Shown in pieces: positions 21,495 through 21,576 of a stretch of 21,576 nt of DNA. The number at the start of each line of letters is the position of its first letter. Position 1 is the first letter of the stretch. Made by a program: the position numbers and the translations under genes. The notes under the pieces were generated by a model, which saw only the letters and a list, made by a program, of their open reading frames with translations, ran no database searches and was not told the DNA's origin. Source of the DNA: an uncultured Muribaculaceae bacterium (GTDB taxonomy: Bacteria > Bacteroidota > Bacteroidia > Bacteroidales > Muribaculaceae); NCBI GenBank assembly GCA_910584055.1, contig CAJTZS010000057.1, positions 1-21,576 of the forward strand, in the 5' to 3' direction.

Positions 21495-21576
21495 ATAAAA
21501 TAATTCTTATTTTTTCTTGCAATATCATTAGTGTCCACTGAAAAATCATAAGAGTTCTTTGAAATTATTGATATTC
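21495..21576 (-). promoter_or_regulatory. AT-rich upstream region of the nuclease operon
   Basis: 82 bp up to the window edge, very AT-rich, presumably holding the promoter. No exact TAnnTTTG box is visible, and no repeat or RNA gene was recognised. Confidence 0.3.

Noticed and set aside
1..21576. CRISPR arrays, rRNA genes, intact insertion sequences
   Set aside because: No regularly spaced repeats, rRNA sequence or complete transposase gene were seen.

Overview
The window looks like chromosomal DNA of a Bacteroidales bacterium, probably a gut Muribaculaceae- or Bacteroides-like organism. The reasons are the recurrent TAnnTTTG -7 promoter boxes (several with a TTTG/TTG box 19-21 nt upstream), A-rich leaders instead of Shine-Dalgarno sequences, and gene families typical of the order (DUF3737 protein with a MalY-type lyase, CQNC-plug TonB receptor, DUF4840-like lipoprotein). 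The species call is inference; no search was run.

Layout. (1) 1-3.2 kb, minus strand: the 5' part of tRNA-Leu(CAA), a membrane-anchored coiled-coil protein, rpoN (sigma-54), a 188-bp inverted-repeat element that may carry the rpoN promoter, and tRNA-Leu(UAA). (2) 3.3-6.8 kb, plus strand: a tightly coupled DUF3737 / MalY-PatB lyase / MATE exporter operon. (3) 6.8-11.8 kb, minus strand: an MFS transporter, a TonB-dependent receptor, a His-rich envelope protein behind a promoter with a perfect 18-bp palindromic operator, and an EamA transporter. Receptor plus His-rich protein suggest metal uptake. (4) 11.8-18.7 kb: a mosaic of small, unrelated genes of the kind often found as mobile cargo: DJ-1/PfpI, zinc ribbon, lipoprotein, chloramphenicol-acetyltransferase-like enzyme with AraC and HxlR regulators, radical SAM protein, and a coupled YciI-GNAT-GrpB-DUF4405 operon. 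The mosaic is bracketed by a 21-bp repeat (one mismatch) that is the 5' end of the YciI gene. It contains a repeated 42-nt structured leader placed before two unrelated genes, a three-way-junction palindrome and a truncated ATPase gene. (5) 18.7-19.9 kb: gene relics of an integrative element (tyrosine-recombinase C-terminus and two further broken reading frames). (6) 19.9-21.5 kb: an AT-rich two-gene operon of a putative PD-(D/E)xK nuclease and a calcineurin-like phosphoesterase overlapping by 4 nt, next to the relics; this is a candidate defence-type module.

Most novel-looking signals: the repeated leader whose four differences between copies all fall in the hairpin loop or keep pairing; the nuclease/phosphoesterase pair; the MITE-like element feeding rpoN; the operator palindrome; and the structured intergenic DNA before the radical SAM gene and the DUF4840-like lipoprotein gene. 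No CRISPR array, rRNA operon or intact insertion sequence was seen.
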